The notes beneath the pieces are model-generated. The model was not told the origin of the DNA. It searched no databases and saw only the letters and a program-made list of their open reading frames with translations. The position numbers were made by a program, and so were the translations under genes. From positions 1-64,000 of the forward strand of contig CAYPWJ010000006.1 in the NCBI GenBank assembly GCA_964414415.1: a DNA stretch of 64,000 nucleotides. Reading direction: 5' to 3'. Source of the stretch: CAZESS01 sp964414415. GTDB taxonomy: Archaea; Thermoplasmatota; E2; UBA202; DSCA01. Shown piece by piece: positions 1-7,975 of the stretch (position 1 is the first letter of the stretch; every line of letters starts with the position of its first letter).

Positions 1-2
1 CC

Positions 3-1157
3 GAGGCGCTGTCGGGCAAGTGGACCGACGAGCACTCGGAGGAGCTGAAGCGCGGTATTTCTATCAAGCTCGGCTATGCCGATGCAACGTTTTACAGGTG
101 TCCTGAATGCCCGGAGCCGCGGTGCTACACGCCACGGCCGGAGTGTCCTGAATGCGGTGCACAGGCGGAGCCGCTCCGGACGGTGTCATTTGTCGATGCT
201 CCCGGGCATGAAACGCTGATGGCCGTCGTGATCTCCGGTGCCACCATCATGGACGGCGCTCTGTTGCTCATCGCCGCCAATGAGGAATGTCCGCAGCCGC
301 AGACTGAGGAGCATCTGATGGCGCTGGACACCACGGGCACCGAGGATATCATCATCGTGCAGAACAAGGTCGACCTCGTGAGCAAGGAGGAGGCGATGGA
401 AAACTACCGGCAGATTCGTGATTTTGTTGAGGGCACCACGGCGGAGGATGCACCGATTATTCCAGTGTCCGCGCATCATGAGACCAATCTTGATACGCTG
501 ATTCAGGCCATCGAGGAGCACATGCCTACGCCTGAACGGGACCTCAAGAAAAATCCCGTCATGTATACGGCCCGGAGCTTCGATGTCAACAAACCCGGCA
601 TCACGCCCGATGAGATACGGGGTGGTGTCATCGGTGGCTCGCTGAAACAGGGCAAGCTCTCGGTGGGCAACGAAATCGAGATACGCCCGGGGCGAAAGGT
701 GGAGGAGCACGGCAAGGAGCACTATGAATCTATCTTTACCACGATATCCTCCATCCTGACGGGGGGCGAGCAGGTTGAGGAGGCCGGTCCCGGGGGGCTG
801 CTGGGCATCGGCACGTCCATGGATCCGTCGCTCACCAAGGCGGATGGCCTTGCGGGCAGTGTCGTCGGCCGCGCTGATCTGCTGCCGCCGGTGTGGAACG
901 AGCTTGAGCTGGATGTGCACATGCTCAACCGGCTGGTGGGGTCGCTGGATGAGGATGCCAGAGCGGTAAAGACCAATGAGCCGTTGATGCTCACGGTGGG
1001 AACGGCAACCACGGTCGGCGTTGTCACGTCTGCCCATGACGGGATCGCCCAGGTCAATCTCAAGCTGCCGGTCTGCGCCGAGGAGGGGCAGACGGTGGCC
1101 ATCTCAAAGCAGATAAAGCGGCGGTGGCGGCTCGTCGGCTACGGTGAGATACAATGA
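3..1157 (+). CDS. eif2g: Translation initiation factor aIF2 subunit gamma (5' truncated)
   Basis: GTPase subunit of the archaeal initiation factor 2, which brings initiator Met-tRNA to the small ribosomal subunit. The reading frame is open from base 3, so the N-terminus with the G1 P-loop lies outside the window. Visible are the zinc knuckle with two CPEC-type pairs, the G3 motif DAPGHE, the G4 motif NKVD and an SAHHETN G5-like stretch, followed by the two beta-barrel domains typical of the EF-Tu-like gamma subunit. The stop overlaps the start of the PIN-domain gene (ATGA), the usual archaeal neighbour. No unusual residues are seen in the visible part. Confidence 0.95.
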   Translation, partial: EALSGKWTDEHSEELKRGISIKLGYADATFYRCPECPEPRCYTPRPECPECGAQAEPLRTVSFVDAPGHETLMAVVISGATIMDGALLLIAANEECPQPQTEEHLMALDTTGTEDIIIVQNKVDLVSKEEAMENYRQIRDFVEGTTAEDAPIIPVSAHHETNLDTLIQAIEEHMPTPERDLKKNPVMYTARSFDVNKPGITPDEIRGGVIGGSLKQGKLSVGNEIEIRPGRKVEEHGKEHYESIFTTISSILTGGEQVEEAGPGGLLGIGTSMDPSLTKADGLAGSVVGRADLLPPVWNELELDVHMLNRLVGSLDEDARAVKTNEPLMLTVGTATTVGVVTSAHDGIAQVNLKLPVCAEEGQTVAISKQIKRRWRLVGYGEIQ

Positions 1158-1537
1158 GGGCTGTCATCCTTGACACCAACGCGTTGATGATTCCCTATCA
1201 GTCGGATATCAACATCGAGAAGGAGATAAACCGGCTGCTGGGCATGTGTCGCATCATCGTTCCGAGCTGCGTCGTGGAGGAGATGGAGTACCTGGCGCAG
1301 CAGGACGGCAAGGTTGGCCGCGCGGCAAAGCTCGGCCTGAGCATCATCAGGAAGCGGGAATTTCGCCTGATGGAGACGGAGCACCCGGGAGACGACGGCG
1401 TCATTGAGACGGCGTTGAAGATGGATGGCGCCGTTGTAACCAACGACCGGGAGCTCAAACAACGTGCCAAGGAGATGGGACTGCCCATCGTGTTTCCGCG
1501 CGGGAAGAATCGGCTGGAAGTCGAGGAGCAACTGTAA
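1154..1537 (+). CDS. PIN-domain RNase-like protein
   Basis: A 127-residue single PIN domain. Acidic metal-site residues are visible in the N-terminal LDTNALM motif, in the EEMEYL helix and in the C-terminal DDGVIETA and TNDREL motifs. In many archaea a protein of this type (related to Fcf1/Utp24 and VapC nucleases) sits directly behind aIF2-gamma, and a role in rRNA processing is usually suspected rather than shown. The start overlaps the aIF2-gamma stop by 4 nt, so the two are translationally coupled. There is no antitoxin-like gene beside it, which argues against a VapBC toxin. The rpoE and spt4 genes that often follow in archaea are absent here. Confidence 0.85.
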   Translation: MRAVILDTNALMIPYQSDINIEKEINRLLGMCRIIVPSCVVEEMEYLAQQDGKVGRAAKLGLSIIRKREFRLMETEHPGDDGVIETALKMDGAVVTNDRELKQRAKEMGLPIVFPRGKNRLEVEEQL

Positions 1538-1632
1538 CGGCTCTGCAGCAACTGCCTGCGGCGTGACCGCGCTGGGTGGAGGCAAAGCTAAGCTATGAGG
1601 GGTGACGGCGACGACGCGCTCGGACCCGGCAT

Positions 1633-1881
1633 CTATATCTGATGCTGGGTGTAGAGTTCCTGCCTGGTGGGACACCCGCAGACGTATGAATCGCCGAACG
1701 AGGTCTTGTAGGGACAGAAAAAGGTGTCGTCCGGCTCGACGAAGATGACGTCCATGATGCGCTGCTCCACAGGGCAGACGGAGCGCTGCGCCGGGTCGAG
1801 GCACGCGAAGCCGTGGGGGCAGCGGTCGGTCGCCGCGATGGCGTCCTCGCTGACTTCGAGTTTTCTTTCGGCTTCAGGCAT
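1633..1881 (-). CDS. Small cysteine-rich protein of unknown function
   Basis: An 82-residue protein I do not recognise. It has six cysteines, in the segments RCPHGFAC, SVCPVE, FFCPY and VCGCP, with no signal peptide or membrane segment, so it may bind zinc or an Fe-S cluster. A TATA-like element on the minus strand around 1903-1914 lies about 28 nt before the ATG, the spacing seen for most genes here, which supports the start. Its 3' end converges with the PIN gene across about 95 nt without visible features. Confidence 0.55.
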   Translation of the reverse strand: MPEAERKLEVSEDAIAATDRCPHGFACLDPAQRSVCPVEQRIMDVIFVEPDDTFFCPYKTSFGDSYVCGCPTRQELYTQHQI

Positions 1882-2022
1882 ACAGAATAGATATGAACGG
1901 CGTCTAATAAAGTATTTGTAGGAACGGGTTTACAGAGCCGGTGCAGACCGGTGTGCTTTTTGTAAATTTGATTTTACAGACCGGACGTGCGCGTGCACGG
2001 TCATCTTGCAAGGTCATAATCC

Positions 2023-2032
2023 TTATATAAAT
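2023..2032 (+). promoter_or_regulatory. TATA box of leuS
   Basis: TTATATAAAT centred about 25 nt before the leuS ATG, so transcription should begin at or next to the start codon (leaderless mRNA). An imperfect inverted repeat (CGTGC, 4-nt gap, GCACG) lies upstream at 1986-1999. Confidence 0.7.
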
Positions 2033-2051
2033 AGGGCCGTTATGCCTGCCA

Positions 2052-4835
2052 ATGGTAGACTTCACCGCCATCGAGCGCAAATGGCAGCAGCGCTGGTACG
2101 ACGCAGAGCTCTACGAGGCGGCGCTGGACGAGGGCAATGAACCATTTTTCATCCATTTCGCCTACCCGGGCATATCCGGGTTCCTGCACGTCGGTCACAT
2201 GCGCGGGTTCGCCTACGCCGACATGATCGCCCGTTACAAGCGGATGACCGGGCATGCGGTGTGCTATCCCGCGGGCTTCCATGCCTCCGGGCTACCGGCG
2301 GTCAGCCTCGCCAAAAAAGTCGCCCGTGACGACGAGGCGACACTCACCTATCTGCGGAGCAACGGCTGCCCCGAAGAAGTCATCGAGCGGCTGGACGACC
2401 CCGAAGAAGTCATCCGGTATTTCAGCGAGATCTACGTCGACGACTACTGGAAGCGGTTCGGCTTCCTCATCGACTACTCCCGCCTCATGACCACCATCTC
2501 GCCCGGATACAAACGCTTCATCACCTGGCAGTTCCACAAGCTGCGCGACGAAGGACTGCTCACCCGGAAGCCTCATTTCGCCCCGTATTGCCCCAACTGC
2601 GGGCCGGTGGCGGTCGACCGCTCCGAGACAGACATATCGGAGGGCGGCGACGCAGAAATCAACGAATTTACCGTCATCACGTTCCAGATGGATGACCTCG
2701 TGCTGCCAGCGGCGACGCTCCGCCCGGAGACCATCTTCGGCGTGACCAACATGTGGGTCCATCCCGATGTCACCTACGTCGTCGCCGCGGTAGGAGACGA
2801 GCGATGGGTGCTCTCAGAGCAGGGACACCGGAAGCTCTCCAGCCAGCTCGCCGAGGAAGTCCAGCAGGTCGACACAATCGAGGGCAGCGAGCTCGTCGGC
2901 CGGAGCTGCACGGTACCGCTCGTCGACCGCGAGGTGCCCATCCTGCCGGCATCGTTCGCCGACCCAGCGGTAGCGACGGGCATCGTGATGTCCGTACCCG
3001 CCCACGCCCCCTACGACTACGTAGCCCTCCAGGAGGCAGCGACGGACATCGAACCCATCGTCATCATCGACGTCGAAGACTACGAGGTGCCGGCGCGGGA
3101 CGTCGTCGAGCAAATGGACATCACGCGGCAGAACGAACACGACAGGCTCGACGAGGCGACGCAGCAGGTCTACACGGCCGAGTTTCACAAGGGCACGCTC
3201 AACGAGCGCTGCGACGGTTACGCTGGCATCGAGGTTTCCGCGATAAAGGACGCCGTGAAAGACGATCTGCTCGAGGCAGACATGGCTGCCGTCATGCGGG
3301 AGTTCTCCAAGCCCGTGGTATGCCGGTGCGGCGAACAGGTCATCATCAGGCGGGTGCCCGACCAGTGGTTCATCCGCTACAGCGACGAGGAGCTCACCGG
3401 GATGAGCAAAGACCACGTCGCAACGATGGACATTCATCCCTCTGACTACAAGGAGGAGCTGCCGAGGGTTCTCGACTGGTTCGACGACCGCGCCTGCATC
3501 CGGAAGGGCGACTGGCTGGGCACACCCTTTCCCTTCAAGGAGGACTGGACCATCGAGCCCATCTCGGATTCGACGCTCTACCCGGCCTACTACGTCGTCT
3601 CCAAGTACGTCAACGACGGCACGCTGCAGCCCGACGAGCTGACGCTCGACTTCTTCGACTACGTCTTCCTGGGCAACGGCAAGCCAGCCAACGGGACATG
3701 GGAGCAGATCCGGCAGGATTTCCTCGCCTGGTACCCGGTCGACGTCAACCTCGGCGGCAAGGAACACAAGACCGTCCACTTCCCCGTTTTCATCATGAAC
3801 CATGTCGCCATCATGGAACCCGAGCACTGGCCACGAGGCATCTTCGTCAACTGGTGGATCACCCAGCAGAGCGGCGAAAAAATCTCCAAGTCAAAGGGCG
3901 GCGCCGTTCCCATCCCCGACGCGGCGGAGCGCTACGGCGTCGACACGATGCGCCTCTACTATGCGCACATCGGCTCCCCCTACGTCGACATCGAATGGGA
4001 CGGGGACATGGCGTATAGCTACCGCCGTCGCCTCAACCGGCTCTGGGAACTCCAAGAGCAGCTGCTCGAGGTCAGCGGTGCGCCATCGGACGTCGACAGC
4101 TGGTTGCAGGCAACCGTCAACCGCTACGTCGGCGAGGCACGCGAGGCGATGGAGGCATACGAGCTGCGGCGGGCGGCCAACGTCATATTCTATGACCTCT
4201 ACAACGCCATCCAGTGGTACCAAAAACGCGGCGGCGGCAACCGCGAGACAATCCGCGAGGTGCTGCAGCAGTGGATACGGCTCATGGCGCCGTTCACGCC
4301 GCATCTCGCCGAGGAGATGTGGGACGCCATCGGCGGCGACGGCTTCGTGTCAGCCGCGTCGTTTCCGCAGCCGGGTGAGATAGACGAGGCGGCGCTGCAG
4401 GGCGAGCAGCTCGTCCGCGACACGCTGGCCGACGCGGAGGAGATCCTGGAGGTCACCGGCATCGACCCCTCCGACGTCTACATCTACACGGCCCCCCGAT
4501 GGAAATGGGACGTCGCAGCAAGCGCGATACAGCTCGCCGACGAGGGCAACCTCGAGATGAGCAGCCTGATGAGCCAGGTGATGCAGGATCCCGAGATAAA
4601 GCGTCATGGAAACGAGGTGCCGTCGTTCGCCAAGAAGGTCATCGAGGACGTCCAGCGCGGCGCCTCCTACCACCGGATAGACGAGGTGTCGTATCTCGAT
4701 GGTGCCCGCGCTTTTTTGGAGCAAGAAATAGGCGCCTCGGTACACATCCACGAGGCGGACGACGAAGCGGCGCCGGACCCGGGCGACAAGAAGCGCCATG
4801 CCATGCCCGGCAGGCCGGCCATCTACGCCGAGTGA
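2052..4835 (+). CDS. leuS: Leucyl-tRNA synthetase, archaeal type
   Basis: Charges tRNA-Leu with leucine in the cytoplasm. The 927-residue protein has the class I signatures HVGH (residues 46-49) and KISKS (610-614), a zinc-type pair in PYCPNCG before the CP1 insertion, and the editing-domain motif TLRPETIFG. Length and the C-terminal anticodon and extension domains match the archaeal/eukaryotic LeuRS form (about 930-970 residues). The ATG at 2052 is fixed by a TATA box 25 nt upstream. The 3' end overlaps the convergent kinase gene by 13 nt. No competing function is likely. Confidence 0.97.
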   Translation: MVDFTAIERKWQQRWYDAELYEAALDEGNEPFFIHFAYPGISGFLHVGHMRGFAYADMIARYKRMTGHAVCYPAGFHASGLPAVSLAKKVARDDEATLTYLRSNGCPEEVIERLDDPEEVIRYFSEIYVDDYWKRFGFLIDYSRLMTTISPGYKRFITWQFHKLRDEGLLTRKPHFAPYCPNCGPVAVDRSETDISEGGDAEINEFTVITFQMDDLVLPAATLRPETIFGVTNMWVHPDVTYVVAAVGDERWVLSEQGHRKLSSQLAEEVQQVDTIEGSELVGRSCTVPLVDREVPILPASFADPAVATGIVMSVPAHAPYDYVALQEAATDIEPIVIIDVEDYEVPARDVVEQMDITRQNEHDRLDEATQQVYTAEFHKGTLNERCDGYAGIEVSAIKDAVKDDLLEADMAAVMREFSKPVVCRCGEQVIIRRVPDQWFIRYSDEELTGMSKDHVATMDIHPSDYKEELPRVLDWFDDRACIRKGDWLGTPFPFKEDWTIEPISDSTLYPAYYVVSKYVNDGTLQPDELTLDFFDYVFLGNGKPANGTWEQIRQDFLAWYPVDVNLGGKEHKTVHFPVFIMNHVAIMEPEHWPRGIFVNWWITQQSGEKISKSKGGAVPIPDAAERYGVDTMRLYYAHIGSPYVDIEWDGDMAYSYRRRLNRLWELQEQLLEVSGAPSDVDSWLQATVNRYVGEAREAMEAYELRRAANVIFYDLYNAIQWYQKRGGGNRETIREVLQQWIRLMAPFTPHLAEEMWDAIGGDGFVSAASFPQPGEIDEAALQGEQLVRDTLADAEEILEVTGIDPSDVYIYTAPRWKWDVAASAIQLADEGNLEMSSLMSQVMQDPEIKRHGNEVPSFAKKVIEDVQRGASYHRIDEVSYLDGARAFLEQEIGASVHIHEADDEAAPDPGDKKRHAMPGRPAIYAE

Positions 4836-6391
4836 CGCCATCGGAATGATTTCTCGACGGCGCGACGCCATCCATCGTAGAGACGTGCTCGTTCGTCCTC
4901 CTGCATCGACGGCTCAAACGTCTGCTCGACCCGGCGTCGCTCCCTGAGTTCTTCCTTGGATTCCCAGACGTCGGCTGCCAGGCCAGCCAGATAGGCGGCG
5001 CCGAGAGCGCTCCCGTCGAGCATCGCCGGGCGTTCCACCCTGACGTCGAGCATGTCGGCCATGAACTGGAGGAGGAAGTCGTTCGTGGAGGCGCCGCCGT
5101 CGGCCGTGATTGAGCGGACGGGCAGACCTGTATCCTGCTCCATCGACAGCAGGATGTCCCTGCAGCGGTAGACGACGCCTTCGAGGACGGCGCGGACGAT
5201 GTGCTCTTTTTGGGTCGTGCGGTGCAGCCCGACGACGACGCCGCAGGCGTGGGGATCCCAGTAGGGTGACGACAGGCCGGTGAACGCCGGGACGAAGTAG
5301 ATGCCGCCGGTGTCGTCGACGCACCGCGCCATGTCGCATGACTCGTCGAGGGTGTCGATGACGCCGAGGTTGTCACGCAGCCACTGGACGGCCGCCCCGG
5401 CGGTGTTGATCATGCCCTCAAGCATATAGGTCGTCTGGCCGTCTATCGTCCAGGCGACCATGGGGACCAGCCGGTGTACCGAGGCAGCCGGCCGGCTGCC
5501 GATGTTCATGTCGATGAAGGCGCCGGTGCCGCTGGTGCATTTGACCTCGCCAGGCCTGAAACATGCCTCACCGAAAAGCGCTGCCTGCTGGTCCGCGACC
5601 AGCCCGGTGATGGGAATCTCCCGGCCCAGGATGTCGCCGTCGAGATGCCCGTACAGGCTGGCGGTATCCCGGACCTCCGGCAGGGTCGCTGCAGGGACAT
5701 CGAAGGCGTCCAGAAACAGGCTGCTCCACTCCATGGAGTAGGGGTCGTACATGCCGGTGGCGCTGGCGTTCGACGTGTCGGTTGCAAAGATCTCCCCGGC
5801 AGTCATGTTCCAGAGGAGCCAGCTGTCCATGGTACCGCAGCGCAGTTCTCCCCGTGACGCACGGCGGCGTGCGTCCTCGACGTTGTCAAGCAGCCAGGCG
5901 GCGTGGGCGAGCGCCGATGCAGGAGTAAACGAGAGATGAGAGGCGGTGATGAGCCTGCCGGCGGTGCGGCCGCGTCGCAGGCCGGGCCATATGGAGGAGA
6001 GTTTGCGGGCTACGTGGCCAATGCCGCGGGCGGCCCGTATCTTCGCCCGGCCATCCATCTGCCGACAGCGCTCCGCGGTGCGTGTGTCGTGCCAGGTGAT
6101 GGCGTTTGAGAGCGGCATGCCATCGCTGTCCCACAACAGGTTGGTGGAGCGGAGCGTCGCTACGCCGATGGCCTCGATGTCTCTGGGGGAGAGGTCGCTG
6201 CCGGTGAGTGCCTGGCGCATGACTCCGCGGCATTTCCGCCAGACGTCGCGGGGGTCCTGTTCACTCCAGCCTGGCTGGGGCTGCCGCAGCTCGATGGTTT
6301 CGTAGGCGTGCGCGACTGCCTCGCTGTCCTCGTCGAATATGATGGCCCGGATGCCCGTGGTGCCTGCATCGACCGCCATCACGTGCTGCAT
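4823..6391 (-). CDS. FGGY-family kinase, glycerol kinase-like
   Basis: ATP-dependent polyol kinase of 521 residues. The first phosphate motif DAGTTGIR lies at residues 8-15, and GlpK-like motifs NAITWHDTRT, VADQQAALFG and SGTGAFIDMN follow. The C-terminal half (WDPHACGVVVGLHR and VLEGVVYRCRDIL) is close to glycerol kinases. However, the Arg-Glu pair that holds glycerol in GlpK aligns with R81-S82, and the region equivalent to GlpK Tyr135 is rewritten and longer, so the substrate is not certain. The ATG is chosen because GGAGG sits 6 nt upstream; a longer reading frame would start inside the DUF1667 gene. It is the last gene of the glycerol operon, where forming sn-glycerol-3-phosphate for the dehydrogenase would make sense. 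Confidence 0.82.
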   Translation of the reverse strand: MQHVMAVDAGTTGIRAIIFDEDSEAVAHAYETIELRQPQPGWSEQDPRDVWRKCRGVMRQALTGSDLSPRDIEAIGVATLRSTNLLWDSDGMPLSNAITWHDTRTAERCRQMDGRAKIRAARGIGHVARKLSSIWPGLRRGRTAGRLITASHLSFTPASALAHAAWLLDNVEDARRRASRGELRCGTMDSWLLWNMTAGEIFATDTSNASATGMYDPYSMEWSSLFLDAFDVPAATLPEVRDTASLYGHLDGDILGREIPITGLVADQQAALFGEACFRPGEVKCTSGTGAFIDMNIGSRPAASVHRLVPMVAWTIDGQTTYMLEGMINTAGAAVQWLRDNLGVIDTLDESCDMARCVDDTGGIYFVPAFTGLSSPYWDPHACGVVVGLHRTTQKEHIVRAVLEGVVYRCRDILLSMEQDTGLPVRSITADGGASTNDFLLQFMADMLDVRVERPAMLDGSALGAAYLAGLAADVWESKEELRERRRVEQTFEPSMQEDERARLYDGWRRAVEKSFRWRHSA

Positions 6392-6744
6392 GTTGCCTCC
6401 ATCGTCCGGGTGGCCACGATGTCGATGCCGGTGCCGCAGATGTCCTCGCATACGGTATCGCCGCATGGCACCGGTGCCTCCACCGTGACGGCGGCCAGCC
6501 TATAGATGCACTCCTCGAGACAGTCCCTGGGCAGCGGCTGCGCGCTTTTCACGGGCAGCATTGGGTGGGCAGCGCCGTCGATGTGCACGGTGGTGGTAAG
6601 CACCCGGCGGGGGTCGACTGCCTCCTGACGGGCGTAGCGTTCACCGCGCGGACAGGCGTTGCCCGTGACGATGATGTCGCCGTCGTGTCGGTCCACCTCT
6701 ATTTCGCAGCCCAGCGGGCATTCGATGCAGATTATCTTATCCAT
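6379..6744 (-). CDS. DUF1667 small cysteine protein of the glycerol oxidation operon
   Basis: A 121-residue DUF1667 protein. The N-terminus carries CIECPLGC and a further ACPRGERY cysteine, resembling an Fe-S or zinc site; more cysteines lie in the C-terminal half. Proteins of this family sit beside GlpA-like and NAD(P)/FAD oxidoreductases in bacteria such as Thermotoga and are thought to be an accessory electron-transfer subunit, which is not proven. The ATG at 6744 has GAGGT 6 nt upstream; a TTG at 6756 is an alternative. It overlaps both neighbours by 8 and 13 nt. Confidence 0.8.
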   Translation of the reverse strand: MDKIICIECPLGCEIEVDRHDGDIIVTGNACPRGERYARQEAVDPRRVLTTTVHIDGAAHPMLPVKSAQPLPRDCLEECIYRLAAVTVEAPVPCGDTVCEDICGTGIDIVATRTMEATCST

Positions 6745-7975
6745 CGTGTACCTCAACTCTTATGTCTTTTACTCTCTGCAGCCGTTCGGCGGGCACCGTC
6801 AGCGTGACCATCTCGGGCGGGCGGACGATGCGCTGCCGCTGCCGGTGCAGGATGTCGCCGTCGCCGTGCACCGTGACCATGGCGTTCCGCGCCTCCTGCT
6901 TGACCCGGAGGTAGAAGCGGATGTCGGTGTCCGTGGCGGTGACGCGCTGTGGCACGACGGAGCCGACGTTGCCGCAGGCGTGGACCGCTGCAGGAGGAGC
7001 GCGTTGCAGGTCGCCGGTGGCCGCCATCGCTGCATGGCGCCCGGCTGTCTGTCCGGCGATGGTGACGTCGTCGACGATGTCGTGGACGTGGACGACGTTG
7101 CCGCAGGCGAAGATGCCCGGCTGGGTGGTCTCCATGTGCTGGTCGACGATTGGGCCGCCCGTCGCGTCGTGAATGGCGACGGAGGCGTCGCGGGAGAGCT
7201 CGTTTTCCGGGATGAGGCCGACGGCCAGGATGAGGGTGTCGCAGGGAACCGTTCGTTCCGTCCCCGGCGCGGGCTGGAGGTCGCTGTCAACGCGCGCGGC
7301 GGTGACCGCCTCGACTCGCCGTTTTCCGTGTATGTCGGTCACCGTGTGGCTGAGATGCAGCGGGATGTCGTAGTCGTGCAGACACTGGACCACGTTGCGG
7401 GTCAGGCCGCCAGGGTGCGGCATGATCTCATAGACGCCTTCGACCTGGGCGCCCTCCCAGGTGAGGCGGCGGGCCATGATGAGGCCGACGTCGCCGGAGC
7501 CAAGGATGACCGCCCGGCTGCCTGGCATGACGCCTTCGATGTTGATGAGTCGCTGCGCCGTCCCGGCGGTGTAGATGCCGGCTGGCCGCGTTCCTGGCAC
7601 CTGTATCTGGTTGCGGGTGCGCTCCCGGCAGCCCATGGCCAGCACGACGGCCTGTGCCTCCAGGGTAAACACACCCCGCCGGGGATTGACCGCGGTGATG
7701 GTTCTGTCAGGAGCGAGATCGAGGACCATGGTGCCGGTCATCACCCTGGCATCTGACGTGTGCACGCGGTCGATGAAGTGCTGCGCGTATTCGGGTCCGG
7801 TGAGCATCTCGTCGAAGACGAAGTTGCCGAAGCCGTGATGGATACACTGCGGCAGGATTCCTCCGAGCTCCTCGTCGCGTTCGAGGAGCATCACGTCGTC
7901 GGTGTGCTCTGTCGCTTCGAGGGCCGCCGCCAGCCCCGCCGGGCCGCCGCCGACGACGGCGACATCAGTCTCCAT
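6737..7975 (-). CDS. NAD(P)/FAD-dependent oxidoreductase of the glycerol operon
   Basis: Two-dinucleotide-fold flavoprotein of 412 residues. The FAD motif VGGGPAGLAAA is at residues 7-17, a second nucleotide motif ILGSGDVGL near residue 160 binds NAD(P), and a C-terminal FAD motif with IFACGNVVHVHD is present. It resembles the second oxidoreductase subunit found next to GlpA and DUF1667 in Thermotoga-type glycerol operons. It likely passes electrons between the glycerol-3-phosphate dehydrogenase and NAD(P) or another carrier; the direction is not visible. It overlaps the GlpA-like gene by 11 nt. Confidence 0.85.
   Translation of the reverse strand: METDVAVVGGGPAGLAAALEATEHTDDVMLLERDEELGGILPQCIHHGFGNFVFDEMLTGPEYAQHFIDRVHTSDARVMTGTMVLDLAPDRTITAVNPRRGVFTLEAQAVVLAMGCRERTRNQIQVPGTRPAGIYTAGTAQRLINIEGVMPGSRAVILGSGDVGLIMARRLTWEGAQVEGVYEIMPHPGGLTRNVVQCLHDYDIPLHLSHTVTDIHGKRRVEAVTAARVDSDLQPAPGTERTVPCDTLILAVGLIPENELSRDASVAIHDATGGPIVDQHMETTQPGIFACGNVVHVHDIVDDVTIAGQTAGRHAAMAATGDLQRAPPAAVHACGNVGSVVPQRVTATDTDIRFYLRVKQEARNAMVTVHGDGDILHRQRQRIVRPPEMVTLTVPAERLQRVKDIRVEVHDG

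Noticed and set aside
1154..1537. PIN-domain gene as a VapC toxin
   Set aside because: No antitoxin gene is adjacent, and the aIF2-gamma/PIN pair is a common archaeal housekeeping arrangement.
1139..1804. 221-residue minus-strand frame across the PIN gene
   Set aside because: It runs antisense to the PIN-domain gene, has low-complexity Arg/His-rich composition and no promoter.
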